Source of the DNA: Xenophilus sp. Marseille-Q4582
Lineage (GTDB): Bacteria; Pseudomonadota; Gammaproteobacteria; Burkholderiales; Burkholderiaceae_C
Direction: 5' to 3'
NCBI RefSeq assembly: GCF_916700565.1
Contig: NZ_CAKAKO010000001.1
Location: forward strand, 1,054,001-1,118,000
DNA: 64,000 nucleotides
The notes under the pieces are model-generated. The model ran no database searches and was not told the DNA's origin. It saw nothing but the letters and a program-made list of their open reading frames with translations. The position numbers were made by a program, and so were the translations under genes. Of this stretch, positions 47,437-55,669 are shown one piece after another (position 1 is the stretch's first letter; every line of letters starts with the position of its first letter).

Positions 47437-48714
47437 TCAGGGCAGCAGCCCCAGCGACTGGCGCCATTGCGAAATGGCGCTGGCCAGCTCCAGGCGCGCG
47501 GCGGCTTGCTGGCGCGCGGCCTCCGTGGCTTCGAGGTTGGTGCGCAGGCGGGTGGGCAGGTCCGACTCGCCGAGGCGGAAGGATTTTTCGATCATCTGGC
47601 GCGTCTGTTCGGCCAGACGCGCACGCTCCTCGGCCGCGGCCAGCCGCACGCGCGTGGCCGCGATGCGCATGCGCAGGCTCTGTTGTTCCGTGGCCAGGCG
47701 CAGTTGGGCCTGCTCGATCTGCGCTTCGAGTTCGAGCGCCTCGGCCTGCGCGTTGGCGACCTGCGCCTCCTGGCGCGCGGAGGCGCCGAAGGGCACGCGC
47801 AGGCCGATGTTGAGCGAGGAGCGCCCGCGCTCCTCGAAGCTGCCGCGCTCGCGCGTGGTGCCCAGCGTGAGTTCCGGGTTGCCGGCGCCCTGGCGCTGCG
47901 CGAGGGCGACGTTGGCGCGTGCCACAGCCAGGCGCTGGGCCAGCGCGGCGCCCTGCGGGTGCGCGTCGAAGGCGGGGGCGGCCGCTTCGGTGGGCTCGGC
48001 TTCGGGCTGCAGTTGCGCGCCGTCGGGGGCGGCGACGCCGGTCAGCGCCTGCCAGCGCTGGGCGGCTTCGGCGCGCGCCTGCTGCGCTTGCGCCTGCTCG
48101 GCGCGCGCGGCGGCCACGGTGCCCTGGGCCTGCAGCAGGTCGCTGCGCGCCAGTTCGCCAGCCCGCAGGCGGCGCTCCACGTCGGCGGCCAGCTGTTCGG
48201 CGTGGCGCAGCTGCTCGGCGGCCAGCCGTTCGGCCAGGCGCGCCTGGGCCAGGGGCCACCAGGCCTCGCGCAAGCTGCCGGCCAGTTGCAGGCGCGCGAG
48301 CGCGGCGCGGCGTTCCACGCCTTCGGCTTCGGCCTCGGCCAGCGCGCGGCTGCGGCTGCGTTCGCCGGGCCGCCACAGCGGGATCGCCAGGCCGGCCTCC
48401 CATTCGCGCTGGCCTTCGTTGTCGTTGACGCGGTCGGTGGTGTGGGCCAGTTCCAGCGCCAGGGCCGAAGGCGTCCACGACGACGCCGCGCGCTGCGAGG
48501 CCTCGGCCGCGGCGCGGCGCTGGGCCAGCGCGCGGGCCTCGGGCTGGCGCTGCCAGGCGGCGTCGAAGGCGTCTTTCAGCGAGCCGGCCGGGCGGGCCGC
48601 GGGGGCCGCGGCAGGCGTGGATGGCGCGGAAGCGGGGAAAGGCTGGGCGCCCGCGGGCGCCACCGCGCCGAGGAGCGGCGCGCAGGCGAGAACGATGAGA
48701 CGAAGGAGCGGCAT
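47437..48714 (-). CDS. czcC: TolC-family outer-membrane channel (CzcC type)
   Basis: The 425-residue protein has a signal peptide (LLRLIVLACAPLLGAVAPAGAQ) and two TolC-like helical repeats rich in Ala/Arg/Gln/Glu (about residues 70-240 and 265-420), with ELTLGTTRERGSFEERGRSSLNIGLRVPF as the beta-barrel region. It forms the outer-membrane exit of the tripartite efflux system. The ATG giving MPLLRL follows an AAGGAG ribosome site. A response-regulator type dyad and -10 box precede it (48769-48822), so it heads the pump operon. Confidence 0.88.
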   Translation of the reverse strand: MPLLRLIVLACAPLLGAVAPAGAQPFPASAPSTPAAAPAARPAGSLKDAFDAAWQRQPEARALAQRRAAAEASQRAASSWTPSALALELAHTTDRVNDNEGQREWEAGLAIPLWRPGERSRSRALAEAEAEGVERRAALARLQLAGSLREAWWPLAQARLAERLAAEQLRHAEQLAADVERRLRAGELARSDLLQAQGTVAAARAEQAQAQQARAEAAQRWQALTGVAAPDGAQLQPEAEPTEAAAPAFDAHPQGAALAQRLAVARANVALAQRQGAGNPELTLGTTRERGSFEERGRSSLNIGLRVPFGASARQEAQVANAQAEALELEAQIEQAQLRLATEQQSLRMRIAATRVRLAAAEERARLAEQTRQMIEKSFRLGESDLPTRLRTNLEATEAARQQAAARLELASAISQWRQSLGLLP

Positions 48715-48768
48715 GAAGCAGGACGCCCGCAACCCCGGGCGGGCCGCATGGCTGAAACGAATGCGTTC

Positions 48769-48822
48769 ATGCTAGGAAGGCAGCTCGCCCGCCAGATCAC
48801 GCGAAGATTACATCTGCGTCAT
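48769..48822 (-). promoter_or_regulatory. Predicted two-component-controlled promoter of the efflux operon
   Basis: On the minus strand the dyad ATGAC-N6-GTAAT (48807-48822) is followed, after its flanking C and 31 nt, by TAGCAT (48769-48774) as the -10 box. The same dyad and identical 31-nt spacing recur before the response regulator and the DUF4148 gene. The dyad overlaps the stop codon of the sensor kinase gene. Confidence 0.6.
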
Positions 48823-50168
48823 CTGGCAGAGGGGGAGGGCGCGTCCGCCGCCGGGGCCGCGAGGTGCAAGCCGATGCGCGTGAGCCCCATCGCGCTGCTG
48901 GCGAAGGTGCGCCCGTCGTGCATGCGCGCGATGGCCGCGACGATGGCCAGCCCCAGGCCGTGGTGCTGCGAGGAGCCGGTGCGCGCCGCGTCGGCACGGA
49001 AGAAGCGCTCGAAGATGCGCTCCAGCGTGCCGGGCGGAATGAGCATGCCGCGGTTCTGCACGCTGATGCTCACGCCCGCGGCGGCCTGTTCGATGGAGAC
49101 CACGATGGCGCTGCCCGCTTCCGCGTGGCGGATGGCATTGCTCACCAGGTTGGAGAGGGCGCGGCGCAGCAGGCCCGTGTCCACGGCCAGCAGCGCATCG
49201 CCGCGCAGTTCCAGGGTCAGCCCCCGGTCGTCCAGATCGGGCTCGTGGAACTCGGCCACGGCCCGCACCTGTTCGGCCAGGCTGCAGGGCGCCGAGCGGC
49301 GCGCCTTGGCGCCGCGGTCGGCCTGCGAGAGAAAGAGCATGTCGGCCATGATGGCGGACATGCGCCGCACTTCCTCCAGGCAGGAGCCCAGCGCTTCGCG
49401 CAGCGCTTCCACACTGCGGCTGCGGCCCAGTTCCACTTCCACCTGCGCGATCATGTTCGACAGCGGCGTGCGCAGCTCGTGCGCCAGGTCGGCGTTGAAG
49501 GCTTCCAGCTGCGCGTAGGCGCCCTCGGCGCGCTCCAGCAGCGCATTGAACTGGTGGATCCAGGGCTGCAGCTCGTCGGCATAGGCACCCGCCACGATGC
49601 GCCGGCCCGGCTTGTCGGGGCCAAGCTCGGCGGTTTCGGCGGCCAGCAGCTTGAGCGGCGCCAGGCTGCGCCGCACCAGCCAGAAGCCGGTGAGCGACAC
49701 CCCCAGCGAGCCCAGCGCGGCGGTGACGATCAGCACATAGCCCAGGCGGCGGCGCATCACGTCGTCGCGGCCCACGTCCAGCGCCATGCGGGCTTGCAGC
49801 GGCTGGCCCTGCAGCACCAGGTCGCCCGCGGGCGCGCTGCGCCACACCCAGCGCGAGGGGCCGCTGGTCAGGGGCTGGTGCGCGTAGAAGGTCTGGCCGT
49901 TCAGCGTCAGCTCCACCGCCAGGTCCGGGTGGCTGGCGAAGATATCCTTGAGCTTGTGCTGAACGTCGCCAGTGGTGGGGCTGTGGTTGCTGTCGGTGAT
50001 GGCGTGCTTCACCATCTCGTAGTGCTGGCGGTACTCGTCTTCGTGCTTGGCCTCGAAGCTCCAGCTGATGGCCGCGTAGATGCCCGCGCAGACGATGCTG
50101 AGGCCGACCAGCGTCTGCAGCGCCAGCCAGCGCGAAAGCCGGGCCTGGATGGAGCCGGGCGGCGTCAT
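48819..50168 (-). CDS. Heavy-metal sensor histidine kinase (CusS/CzcS type)
   Basis: The 449-residue inner-membrane kinase has two membrane helices (about residues 14-35 and 143-165) around a periplasmic sensor of about 105 residues. A HAMP region, the phospho-acceptor His230 in [12 protein letters not shown], the N box ([11 protein letters not shown]) and the G box (HHGLGLAIV) follow. It should phosphorylate the adjacent response regulator when periplasmic metal rises. Its start overlaps the regulator stop as ATGA. Confidence 0.92.
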   Translation of the reverse strand: MTPPGSIQARLSRWLALQTLVGLSIVCAGIYAAISWSFEAKHEDEYRQHYEMVKHAITDSNHSPTTGDVQHKLKDIFASHPDLAVELTLNGQTFYAHQPLTSGPSRWVWRSAPAGDLVLQGQPLQARMALDVGRDDVMRRRLGYVLIVTAALGSLGVSLTGFWLVRRSLAPLKLLAAETAELGPDKPGRRIVAGAYADELQPWIHQFNALLERAEGAYAQLEAFNADLAHELRTPLSNMIAQVEVELGRSRSVEALREALGSCLEEVRRMSAIMADMLFLSQADRGAKARRSAPCSLAEQVRAVAEFHEPDLDDRGLTLELRGDALLAVDTGLLRRALSNLVSNAIRHAEAGSAIVVSIEQAAAGVSISVQNRGMLIPPGTLERIFERFFRADAARTGSSQHHGLGLAIVAAIARMHDGRTFASSAMGLTRIGLHLAAPAADAPSPSAR

Positions 50169-50851
50169 GGCGCCGCGCCGTCCCGCTGCTCCAGCACGTA
50201 GCCCATGCCGCGCACCGTGTGCAGCAGTTGGGTGTCGAAGGGATCGTCGATCTTGCTGCGCAGGCGGCGGATGGCGACTTCGACCACGTTGGTCTCGCTG
50301 TCGAAGTTCATGCCCCACACCTGGTCGGCCAGCACGGCGCGCGACAGGATCTGGCCCTGGCGGCGCAGCAGCAGCGACAGCAGCGCGAATTCCTTGGCCG
50401 TCAGGTCCAGCCGGCGGCCGGCGCGCTGGGCGCGGCGCGTCAGCGGGTCCAGCTGCAGGTCGGCCAGGGCGTAGCGCGTGACGTCCTGCAGCGGGCTGCG
50501 GCGCAGCAGGGCGCGCACGCGCGCGAGCAGTTCGGAAAAGGCGAAGGGCTTGGCCAGGTAATCGTCGGCGCCGCTTTCCAGGCCCTTGACGCGGTCTTCC
50601 ACGGCGTCACGCGCGGTGAGCATGAGCACGGGCACCGGCACGCCGGCCTGGCGCAGGCCCTTCACGAAGTCGAAGCCGCCCAGGCCGGGCAGCATCACGT
50701 CGAGCACGATGGCGTCGTAGTTGCCGCTGCGCGCCATGCCGAAGCCGAGGGCGCCGTCGCGCGCCAGGTCCACGTTGAAGCCGCTTTCGCTCAGCCCCTT
50801 GCGCAGGTAGTCGCCCAGCTTCTGTTCATCTTCGACAACCAGCAGGTACAT
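50165..50851 (-). CDS. OmpR-family heavy-metal response regulator (CusR/CzcR type)
   Basis: The 228-residue regulator has a receiver domain with phospho-acceptor Asp51 (VLDVMLPG), acidic residues at the start (VVEDEQ) and the conserved Lys101 (LAKPF). An OmpR-type winged helix follows ([44 protein letters not shown]). It sits upstream of its kinase with a 4-nt overlap. A perfect GATGAC-N6-GTCATC site upstream suggests autoregulation as well as control of the pump. Confidence 0.93.
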   Translation of the reverse strand: MYLLVVEDEQKLGDYLRKGLSESGFNVDLARDGALGFGMARSGNYDAIVLDVMLPGLGGFDFVKGLRQAGVPVPVLMLTARDAVEDRVKGLESGADDYLAKPFAFSELLARVRALLRRSPLQDVTRYALADLQLDPLTRRAQRAGRRLDLTAKEFALLSLLLRRQGQILSRAVLADQVWGMNFDSETNVVEVAIRRLRSKIDDPFDTQLLHTVRGMGYVLEQRDGAAP

Positions 50852-50943
50852 GGATGGGATGGTAGTGGCCGGCCCGTGCGGGCGGTCGGACGTTCAGCGG
50901 GGGCGTGGCGAGGGGGCAAGGCCCGGCGCGCCGGGCGAAGCCC

Positions 50944-50998
50944 ACTGTAGACGGCGTGCCTGTCAGCCGGCCTGCACGAAGATGACAGATCCGTCATC
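50944..50998 (-). promoter_or_regulatory. Predicted autoregulated promoter of the response regulator
   Basis: A perfect dyad GATGAC-N6-GTCATC (50981-50998) is followed on the minus strand by 31 nt and then TACAGT (50944-50949) as the -10 box. This leaves a leader of about 85 nt before the regulator ATG. The dyad and spacing are shared with the efflux operon and DUF4148 promoters. Confidence 0.65.
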
Positions 50999-51044
50999 TG
51001 CGGCACCCGCTGCACCCGCTGCACCCGCATGTGGCCCCGCCCGC

Positions 51045-51458
51045 TCAGCGCTGCGGCGGCCGGGGCGCCGGGAGCGGGGCGGCCGCAGCCTGCCGGTCCG
51101 CCGACAGGGCACGGAAGGCCTGCAGCGCCCGTTCATAGCTCGGGCCGCGGCTGTCCAGGGCGACCTCGCCGTAGGCGATCTCGCTCATGCCCGACCGCGT
51201 CCAGGCCACGGCTTCGGCATGGACCTCGGCGCGGCTCTTCTGGCCGGAGATCGCGGTCGCGCGCGGATGGCCTTCGGGGTAGCCGACCGTGGGCGCCGTG
51301 GCCCTCCATTGCCGGGTCTCGTGCTGGACCTGGGCCGTGGTGAGTTGGGTCGGCAGCGCCGACGGCCGCGGATCGCCCTCGGCGTAGTTACCGGCAAAAG
51401 CCGGGACGGTGGCCGCGGCCAGGCAAAGCGAAGAAAGTGCCAGGAAGGTCTTGCGCAT
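51045..51458 (-). CDS. DUF4148-type periplasmic protein
   Basis: The 137-residue protein has a signal peptide (KTFLALSSLCLAAATVPAFA) and a mature part with two YPEGHPRAT/YAEGDPRPS-like turns, then SRAEVHAEAVAWTRSG, the pattern of DUF4148 proteins common in Burkholderiales. The second ATG is used because AAGGA lies six bases before it. It shares the dyad and -10 layout of the metal-efflux promoters, so it is probably part of the same stress regulon. Function unknown. Confidence 0.75.
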   Translation of the reverse strand: MRKTFLALSSLCLAAATVPAFAGNYAEGDPRPSALPTQLTTAQVQHETRQWRATAPTVGYPEGHPRATAISGQKSRAEVHAEAVAWTRSGMSEIAYGEVALDSRGPSYERALQAFRALSADRQAAAAPLPAPRPPQR

Positions 51459-51518
51459 GGGCATTCCTTGGAGAAGTTGAGGGAGGTGAAAGGGCAGTCG
51501 CGCTGCACCCTGGCCTTC

Positions 51519-51572
51519 ACTCTAGGAATGCGAGCTGTCATCGAACGAACGGCGCGATGACGGCTGCGTCAT
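51519..51572 (-). promoter_or_regulatory. Predicted two-component-controlled promoter of the DUF4148 gene
   Basis: The dyad ATGAC-N6-GTCAT (51557-51572) is followed on the minus strand by C, 31 nt and TAGAGT (51519-51524). An extra ATGAC half-site lies within the spacer. This is the third promoter with the same dyad and spacing near the sensor/regulator genes. Confidence 0.6.
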
Positions 51573-51688
51573 GGACGGCAACGAATGGCATCCCGCCCTG
51601 GCGCCCGACGCCGGGTCCGGCTCGCCCCCTTGAAAACGCGGAACGGCGGATGTTTGCGGGCAAAGCGGTCCCTTCATCGGCCCCGTGA

Positions 51689-51717
51689 TTGTCAAATAAA
51701 GTAACAAGAAGAATTAT
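51689..51717 (+). promoter_or_regulatory. Possible sigma-70 promoter of the BLUF-like gene
   Basis: TTGTCA and AATTAT are separated by 17 bases in a distinctly AT-rich stretch upstream of the BLUF-like gene, leaving a leader of about 60 bases. The match is moderate (five of six and four of six). The other bases of 51573-51786 hold nothing else I can name. Confidence 0.35.
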
Positions 51718-51786
51718 TTACTTACGTGCAAAGTAATAGTTTTTGAGTCACGCAAAATTCCTCGCGTCCTTGGCGCATGGAGTGAG

Positions 51787-52248
51787 ATGAATTTGGAGCA
51801 GGTGAAGCTGGTCGTGTACGTGGGCCGGAGCAAGCGTGGGAAATGGCCCCTTTCGGCCTTCGTGACGGCCGCCCGGCAGGTGGCGATGCGCGAGCCGGTT
51901 ACCGGCGCCCTGCTGGACGACGGATTGGGCATCTTCCACGTGGTCGAAGGGACCGAGGCCGCCGTGGACCGCTTCATGGCTTTCGTGCTGCTGTCCAAGC
52001 GACTGAAGGACACGCGCGTGATCTACGAAACGCGCCGCGCCGCGCCCATGTTCGACGGCCAGCCGCTGGCCTATTGTTTCGACGCCTCGTGGCGTGAGCG
52101 CATCGCCACGTTGATTGCCGCGCAGCCGGTGGACCGGCGCGACCTGTGGCACTTCTGCACCGGGCTGGCCGAGCGCATCCAGCGCCAGGGCGGCCCCGCC
52201 GCCCCGCCGCCGCTGCGCGAAGCGCCCGCGTGGTGGAAGGGCGGATAG
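51787..52248 (+). CDS. BLUF-like protein lacking key flavin-binding residues
   Basis: The 153-residue protein follows the BLUF fold over its first 95 residues: VKLVVYVGRSKRG, VTGALLDDGLGIFHVVEGTEAAVDRFM, then RVIYETRRAAPMFDGQPLAYC. BLUF domains bind FAD and sense blue light through a Tyr, Asn and Gln set. Tyr11 is kept, but the Gln of the FLQVLEG motif is replaced by His51 and the Asn before the ITG turn is absent. It may have lost photochemistry. An AT-rich promoter region precedes it. Confidence 0.7.
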   Translation: MNLEQVKLVVYVGRSKRGKWPLSAFVTAARQVAMREPVTGALLDDGLGIFHVVEGTEAAVDRFMAFVLLSKRLKDTRVIYETRRAAPMFDGQPLAYCFDASWRERIATLIAAQPVDRRDLWHFCTGLAERIQRQGGPAAPPPLREAPAWWKGG

Positions 52249-52395
52249 CGGCCGGGACCGAGGCCCCCGCCGCCCGCTGAAGTTGCCCGGCCGGCCTTCG
52301 GTGCGCATGCCCGGCCGCTCGCAGCCCGCCCGCACGCACGCACGCATCGCCGGTGGCCCTATGCTCGGGTCTTCCTCGCTGCGCCGGCGCCTGCC

Positions 52396-52998
52396 ATGAC
52401 CTGGTCCAACCTCTCGCTCTTCCTGGTGCCCTTCCTCGTCGCCGCGGCCCTGCCCGGGCCGGCCCAGGGCACTTTCGTGGCCACGGTGCTGGCGCGTGGC
52501 CGGGCGTCGGCGCTGCCCTTCGTCTCGGGCATGGTGGCGGGCAATGCCGTGTGGCTGGTGGCGGCCATCGCGGGGCTGGCCTCGCTGGCGCTGCGCTACG
52601 AGATGCTCTTCCTGACCGTGAAGTGGATCGGCGTCGCCTACCTGCTGTTCGTGGCCTGGAAGCTGTGGACGTCGCCCGTGTCGCTGGAACTGGCCGACGG
52701 CCGCAAGCCCGGCGGCTTCCTGGCCGGGGCCGCGCTGACCCTGGGCAATCCCAAGGCGGCCGTGTTCTTCGGCGCCATCCTGCCGCAGGCCTTCGATCTC
52801 ACGGCGCTGTCTTTCGCGCAGGCGGCGCTGATCGTGGCGGTGGGCGTGGCCGTGGACTTTGCGGTGCAGGGCACGTACCTGCTGGCGGCCACGAAGGCGC
52901 GGCGCTTCATCACCACGCCGCGGCACCTCAAGGCGGTGAACCGCAGCGCGGCCGTGATGATCTGCGGCTGCGCGGCGCTCATCGCGCGCCGCGGCTGA
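52396..52998 (+). CDS. LysE/RhtB-family amino-acid exporter
   Basis: The 200-residue membrane protein has about six hydrophobic segments and LysE-family marks: PGPAQGTFVATVLARGRASALPFVSGMVAGNAVW near the N-terminus, VKWIGVAYLLFVAWKLW, and GAALTLGNPKAAVFFGAILPQ. It should export an amino acid or related small molecule with the proton gradient. It stands alone between the BLUF-like gene and a small membrane protein. The substrate cannot be told. Confidence 0.88.
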   Translation: MTWSNLSLFLVPFLVAAALPGPAQGTFVATVLARGRASALPFVSGMVAGNAVWLVAAIAGLASLALRYEMLFLTVKWIGVAYLLFVAWKLWTSPVSLELADGRKPGGFLAGAALTLGNPKAAVFFGAILPQAFDLTALSFAQAALIVAVGVAVDFAVQGTYLLAATKARRFITTPRHLKAVNRSAAVMICGCAALIARRG

Positions 52999-53135
52999 AG
53001 GCCGCAGGGCCGAAGCCCGGGGGCGGCGCGGCGACATGCGTCAGCCGTGGCCGACATGAAGGGTTGGCGGGAGCCGGCCGCCCGGGCGCGGCCGCTGGCC
53101 ATACTGGCCCACGTGTCCGTTCCCAAGGAAGAAAA

Positions 53136-53306
53136 ATGTCCTTCGCGCTTTACATGATCGGTTTCCTGATCTTCATGGCCGGCCTCGTCTGGGGCGCCAC
53201 GGTCGTGGGCGTGCCCACCGTCTACATCGGCATCGGTGCCCTGATCCTGCTGGGCATCGGCATCTTCAGCGCCGTGGGCCGCACGCGCAGCAAGGATCCT
53301 TCCTGA
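53136..53306 (+). CDS. Small two-helix membrane protein
   Basis: The 56-residue protein has two hydrophobic helices (about residues 4-22 and 27-45) separated by a VGVPTVY turn and a short basic end, RTRSKDPS. AAGGAAG lies ten bases before the ATG, supporting translation. It follows the exporter gene by 137 nt and converges on the next gene. I do not recognise the family. Confidence 0.6.
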   Translation: MSFALYMIGFLIFMAGLVWGATVVGVPTVYIGIGALILLGIGIFSAVGRTRSKDPS

Positions 53307-53343
53307 CCCTGCGGCGCGCTGGCGCCGCGGCGCCGGGCGGGAG

Positions 53344-53730
53344 TCAGGGCCTGGCCGGCAGCGCGGTGCACAGCGCGGCCTGCCCGGGCACGCAGCCGCC
53401 CATGCACACGGGCTGGCCGTGCATGTCCTTGTCGCTGGCGCCGCGCGGCGTGGCCGCGCAGAACACGTCGCCCTTCCAGTCGCGCGTGCAGTAGCCCGGT
53501 TCGCACAGCGGCTGGCCGAAGTTGTTGACTTCGACGCCGCCGTCTCGGGGGGCGCAGAACCATTGGCCCAGCGCGTCCGGCATGCACTGCACGCTGCCCT
53601 GCGGGCAGCGCAGCCCGCCGTCCCGGTGCACGAAGCAGCGCGCCGGTGGGTCTGCGGCCAGCGCCGCATGCAGCATGAGCGCGGCGGCGCAGCCGGTCAG
53701 CGTTCGGGCCAGGAAGGCAAGGAGCGTCAT
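53344..53730 (-). CDS. Secreted cysteine-rich protein
   Basis: The 128-residue protein has a signal peptide ending near LHAALAAD. The mature part carries ten cysteines and two related turns, FGQPLCEPGYC and HGQPVCMGGC, suggesting a small disulfide-rich repeat fold. The first part repeats RDGG next to cysteines. It is probably periplasmic or exported. I do not recognise a family, and the neighbours give no hint of its role. Confidence 0.65.
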   Translation of the reverse strand: MTLLAFLARTLTGCAAALMLHAALAADPPARCFVHRDGGLRCPQGSVQCMPDALGQWFCAPRDGGVEVNNFGQPLCEPGYCTRDWKGDVFCAATPRGASDKDMHGQPVCMGGCVPGQAALCTALPARP

Positions 53731-53766
53731 GACGGTCGTTTCAGGAAAGCCGGGGAGGCGAAGCCC

Positions 53767-54654
53767 TTAAGTCTGCGCCAGTTCGAAGGGCGGAATCCAG
53801 CGCCCGTCCACGTCCGTGAAGCCGTATTCCCGCGCCAGGTCGGCCACGCGCAGTGCGCGGCCGGTCTTGGCCATCACGGCCGGATCGGCCGCCAGCGCCG
53901 CCACGGCGCGGCCCAGGTAGCGCGGCGTCTCGGTGCCCGCCAGCTCCGGCTTTTCGTGCCAGTGCGCCTCGTCGGTGAAGTGGCAGGCCAGCACGAACTC
54001 GGTGCGCATCCAGCCGGGCGACACGGCCACCGAGGCCACGCCGTGCGGCCGCAGCTCCTGCGCCATGCCGAAGGCCAGCCGCGTCATGGCGGACTTGGCC
54101 AGGTCGTAGAGCAGGTCGCCGGCCATGAAACGGTCGCGGTCCCAGAAGGTGGTGGTCACGATCAGGCCGCGGCCCTGGCGCACGAAGATCGGCGCGGCCT
54201 GCTGGCTGGCCAGCAGGTGGTTGCGCACGCCGCGGTCGAAGAATGCGTCCCAGCGCGCGATGGGGCGCTGCCAGAACGGCGCTTGCGACAGGCCCTCGAA
54301 ATCCTGGTGGCCGCCCCAGGCGTTGTTGACTAGCACATCCAGCCGGCCCTGTTCGCGCTCGACGCGCTGGAAGAGCGCGGCCACCTCCTCGGGCCGCGTG
54401 TGGTCGCAGCGCACGGCGATGCCGCGCCCGCCCGCGCGCGTCACTTCGTCGGCCGTGTCGTCGATGCTGCCGGGCAGCTGCGCGATGCCGGCCGCGGCCA
54501 TCAGCGGCTCGTAGCCGGCCCCCGGCTGCGCGCGCGTGCTGCGCCCGGTCACGTACACCGTGGCGCCGGCGGCGCCCAGTTCGACCGCGATGCCGCGGCC
54601 CGCGCCGCGGCTGCCGCCCGTGACCACGGCCACACGCTGTTGGAGGGATGTCAT
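53767..54654 (-). CDS. Short-chain dehydrogenase/reductase
   Basis: The 295-residue protein has the SDR Rossmann fold: the cofactor loop VVTGGSRGAGRGIA, NNAWGG, and the catalytic YDLAK (Tyr-x3-Lys). It is longer than classical SDRs, like the DHRS1 group. It should oxidise or reduce an alcohol/ketone with NAD(P). A GGAGGGATGTC stretch in the coding strand complement does not change the chosen ATG at MTSLQQRVAVVTGG. It lies downstream of an AraC regulator in the same direction. Confidence 0.88.
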   Translation of the reverse strand: MTSLQQRVAVVTGGSRGAGRGIAVELGAAGATVYVTGRSTRAQPGAGYEPLMAAAGIAQLPGSIDDTADEVTRAGGRGIAVRCDHTRPEEVAALFQRVEREQGRLDVLVNNAWGGHQDFEGLSQAPFWQRPIARWDAFFDRGVRNHLLASQQAAPIFVRQGRGLIVTTTFWDRDRFMAGDLLYDLAKSAMTRLAFGMAQELRPHGVASVAVSPGWMRTEFVLACHFTDEAHWHEKPELAGTETPRYLGRAVAALAADPAVMAKTGRALRVADLAREYGFTDVDGRWIPPFELAQT

Positions 54655-54711
54655 GCTTGCCTGCTTCCTGTTGAGGGTTCTTGAACATGCAGTGGGCATG
54701 GTGGCGCGCGC

Positions 54712-55602
54712 TCAGCGCGCCGTCTTGGACGAAAGCGAAACGCGCCGCCGCTGCAGGAAGGCGCCGGGCGACAGGCCGCACAGCGCCTGGAATTCGCGCA
54801 CCAGGTGCGACTGGTCATAAAAGCCGCTGTCCAGCGCCAGTTCGCTCCAGCGGGGCGGGCCCGGCTCGCGCAGCCGCTGCAGGCAGCCGTGCAGGCGCAT
54901 CAGCCGGCTCCAGGTGCGCGGCGACAGGCCCAGCTGCGCGCGAAAGAGCTGCTGCAGCCGCCGCTCGCCCACGCCCACCGCGGCCGCGGCCTCCGCGATG
55001 CGCGCCTCGCCGGCGCCCGGGCGCAGCAAGGCGACGGCCTGACGCACCTTGCGCAGGTCGGCCGAGGCGGCCGGATCGGCGGGGCGCTGCGCGCGGGCCA
55101 GCGCGTCCACCAGCCGCTGCACGCGCGCGGCTTCGTCGGGCGCCTCCTGCAAGTGCAGCGCCAGGCCCCGCAGCGCGGGCGGCACCAGCGTGTCCCAGTC
55201 CAGCTGGCGCTCGGCCAGCGCATGTGCCGGCAGTCCGCCGAAGAGCGCGGGCGCCGCGCCGGGCCGAAGCGTCAGGGACAGGCCGCGCAGCGGCCCGCGC
55301 AAGGCCAGTTGCACCGGCCGCACGCTCGGGCCCGCGATCTGCACGGTGCCCGCGACCGAATCCACGCTCAGGCGCAGCGCGCCGTCGGGCAGCACGCGCT
55401 CATGCACCACGGTGCCCGGCGGCAGCGCTTCCTGGTAGGCGATGAGATGCGCCACCTGCGCCTGCAGCGGAGCCGGCACCGCGAACTCGCGCAGCGTGCC
55501 GGCCGGCACGGTGGTTTCCGGCGCATAGACCGGGTCGCCGTCCAGCCGCAGGTAGAGGCGTTCGGGCGGTGGCGGGGGCGACAAGCGAGGGGCGGGCTCC
55601 AC
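54712..55602 (-). CDS. AraC-family regulator with DUF6597-like N-terminal domain
   Basis: The C-terminal 100 residues form the AraC double helix-turn-helix (IAEAAAAVGVGERRLQQLFRAQLGLSPRTW, then LALDSGFYDQSHLVREFQALCGLSPGAF). The N-terminal part (VVHERVLPDGALRLSVDS, RPVQLALRGPLRGLSL) matches the sensor domain often found in front of it. No in-frame ATG occurs upstream, so a GTG start giving about 296 residues is used; this start is uncertain. It precedes the SDR gene by 57 nt and may control it. Confidence 0.78.
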   Translation of the reverse strand: MEPAPRLSPPPPPERLYLRLDGDPVYAPETTVPAGTLREFAVPAPLQAQVAHLIAYQEALPPGTVVHERVLPDGALRLSVDSVAGTVQIAGPSVRPVQLALRGPLRGLSLTLRPGAAPALFGGLPAHALAERQLDWDTLVPPALRGLALHLQEAPDEAARVQRLVDALARAQRPADPAASADLRKVRQAVALLRPGAGEARIAEAAAAVGVGERRLQQLFRAQLGLSPRTWSRLMRLHGCLQRLREPGPPRWSELALDSGFYDQSHLVREFQALCGLSPGAFLQRRRVSLSSKTAR

Positions 55603-55669
55603 CGCGCCATTGTCCGGCCTGGGCGGCCGGCCGGAAGGCCCGGGCAGGGCGCTGCGCCCCAGGGCCGTG

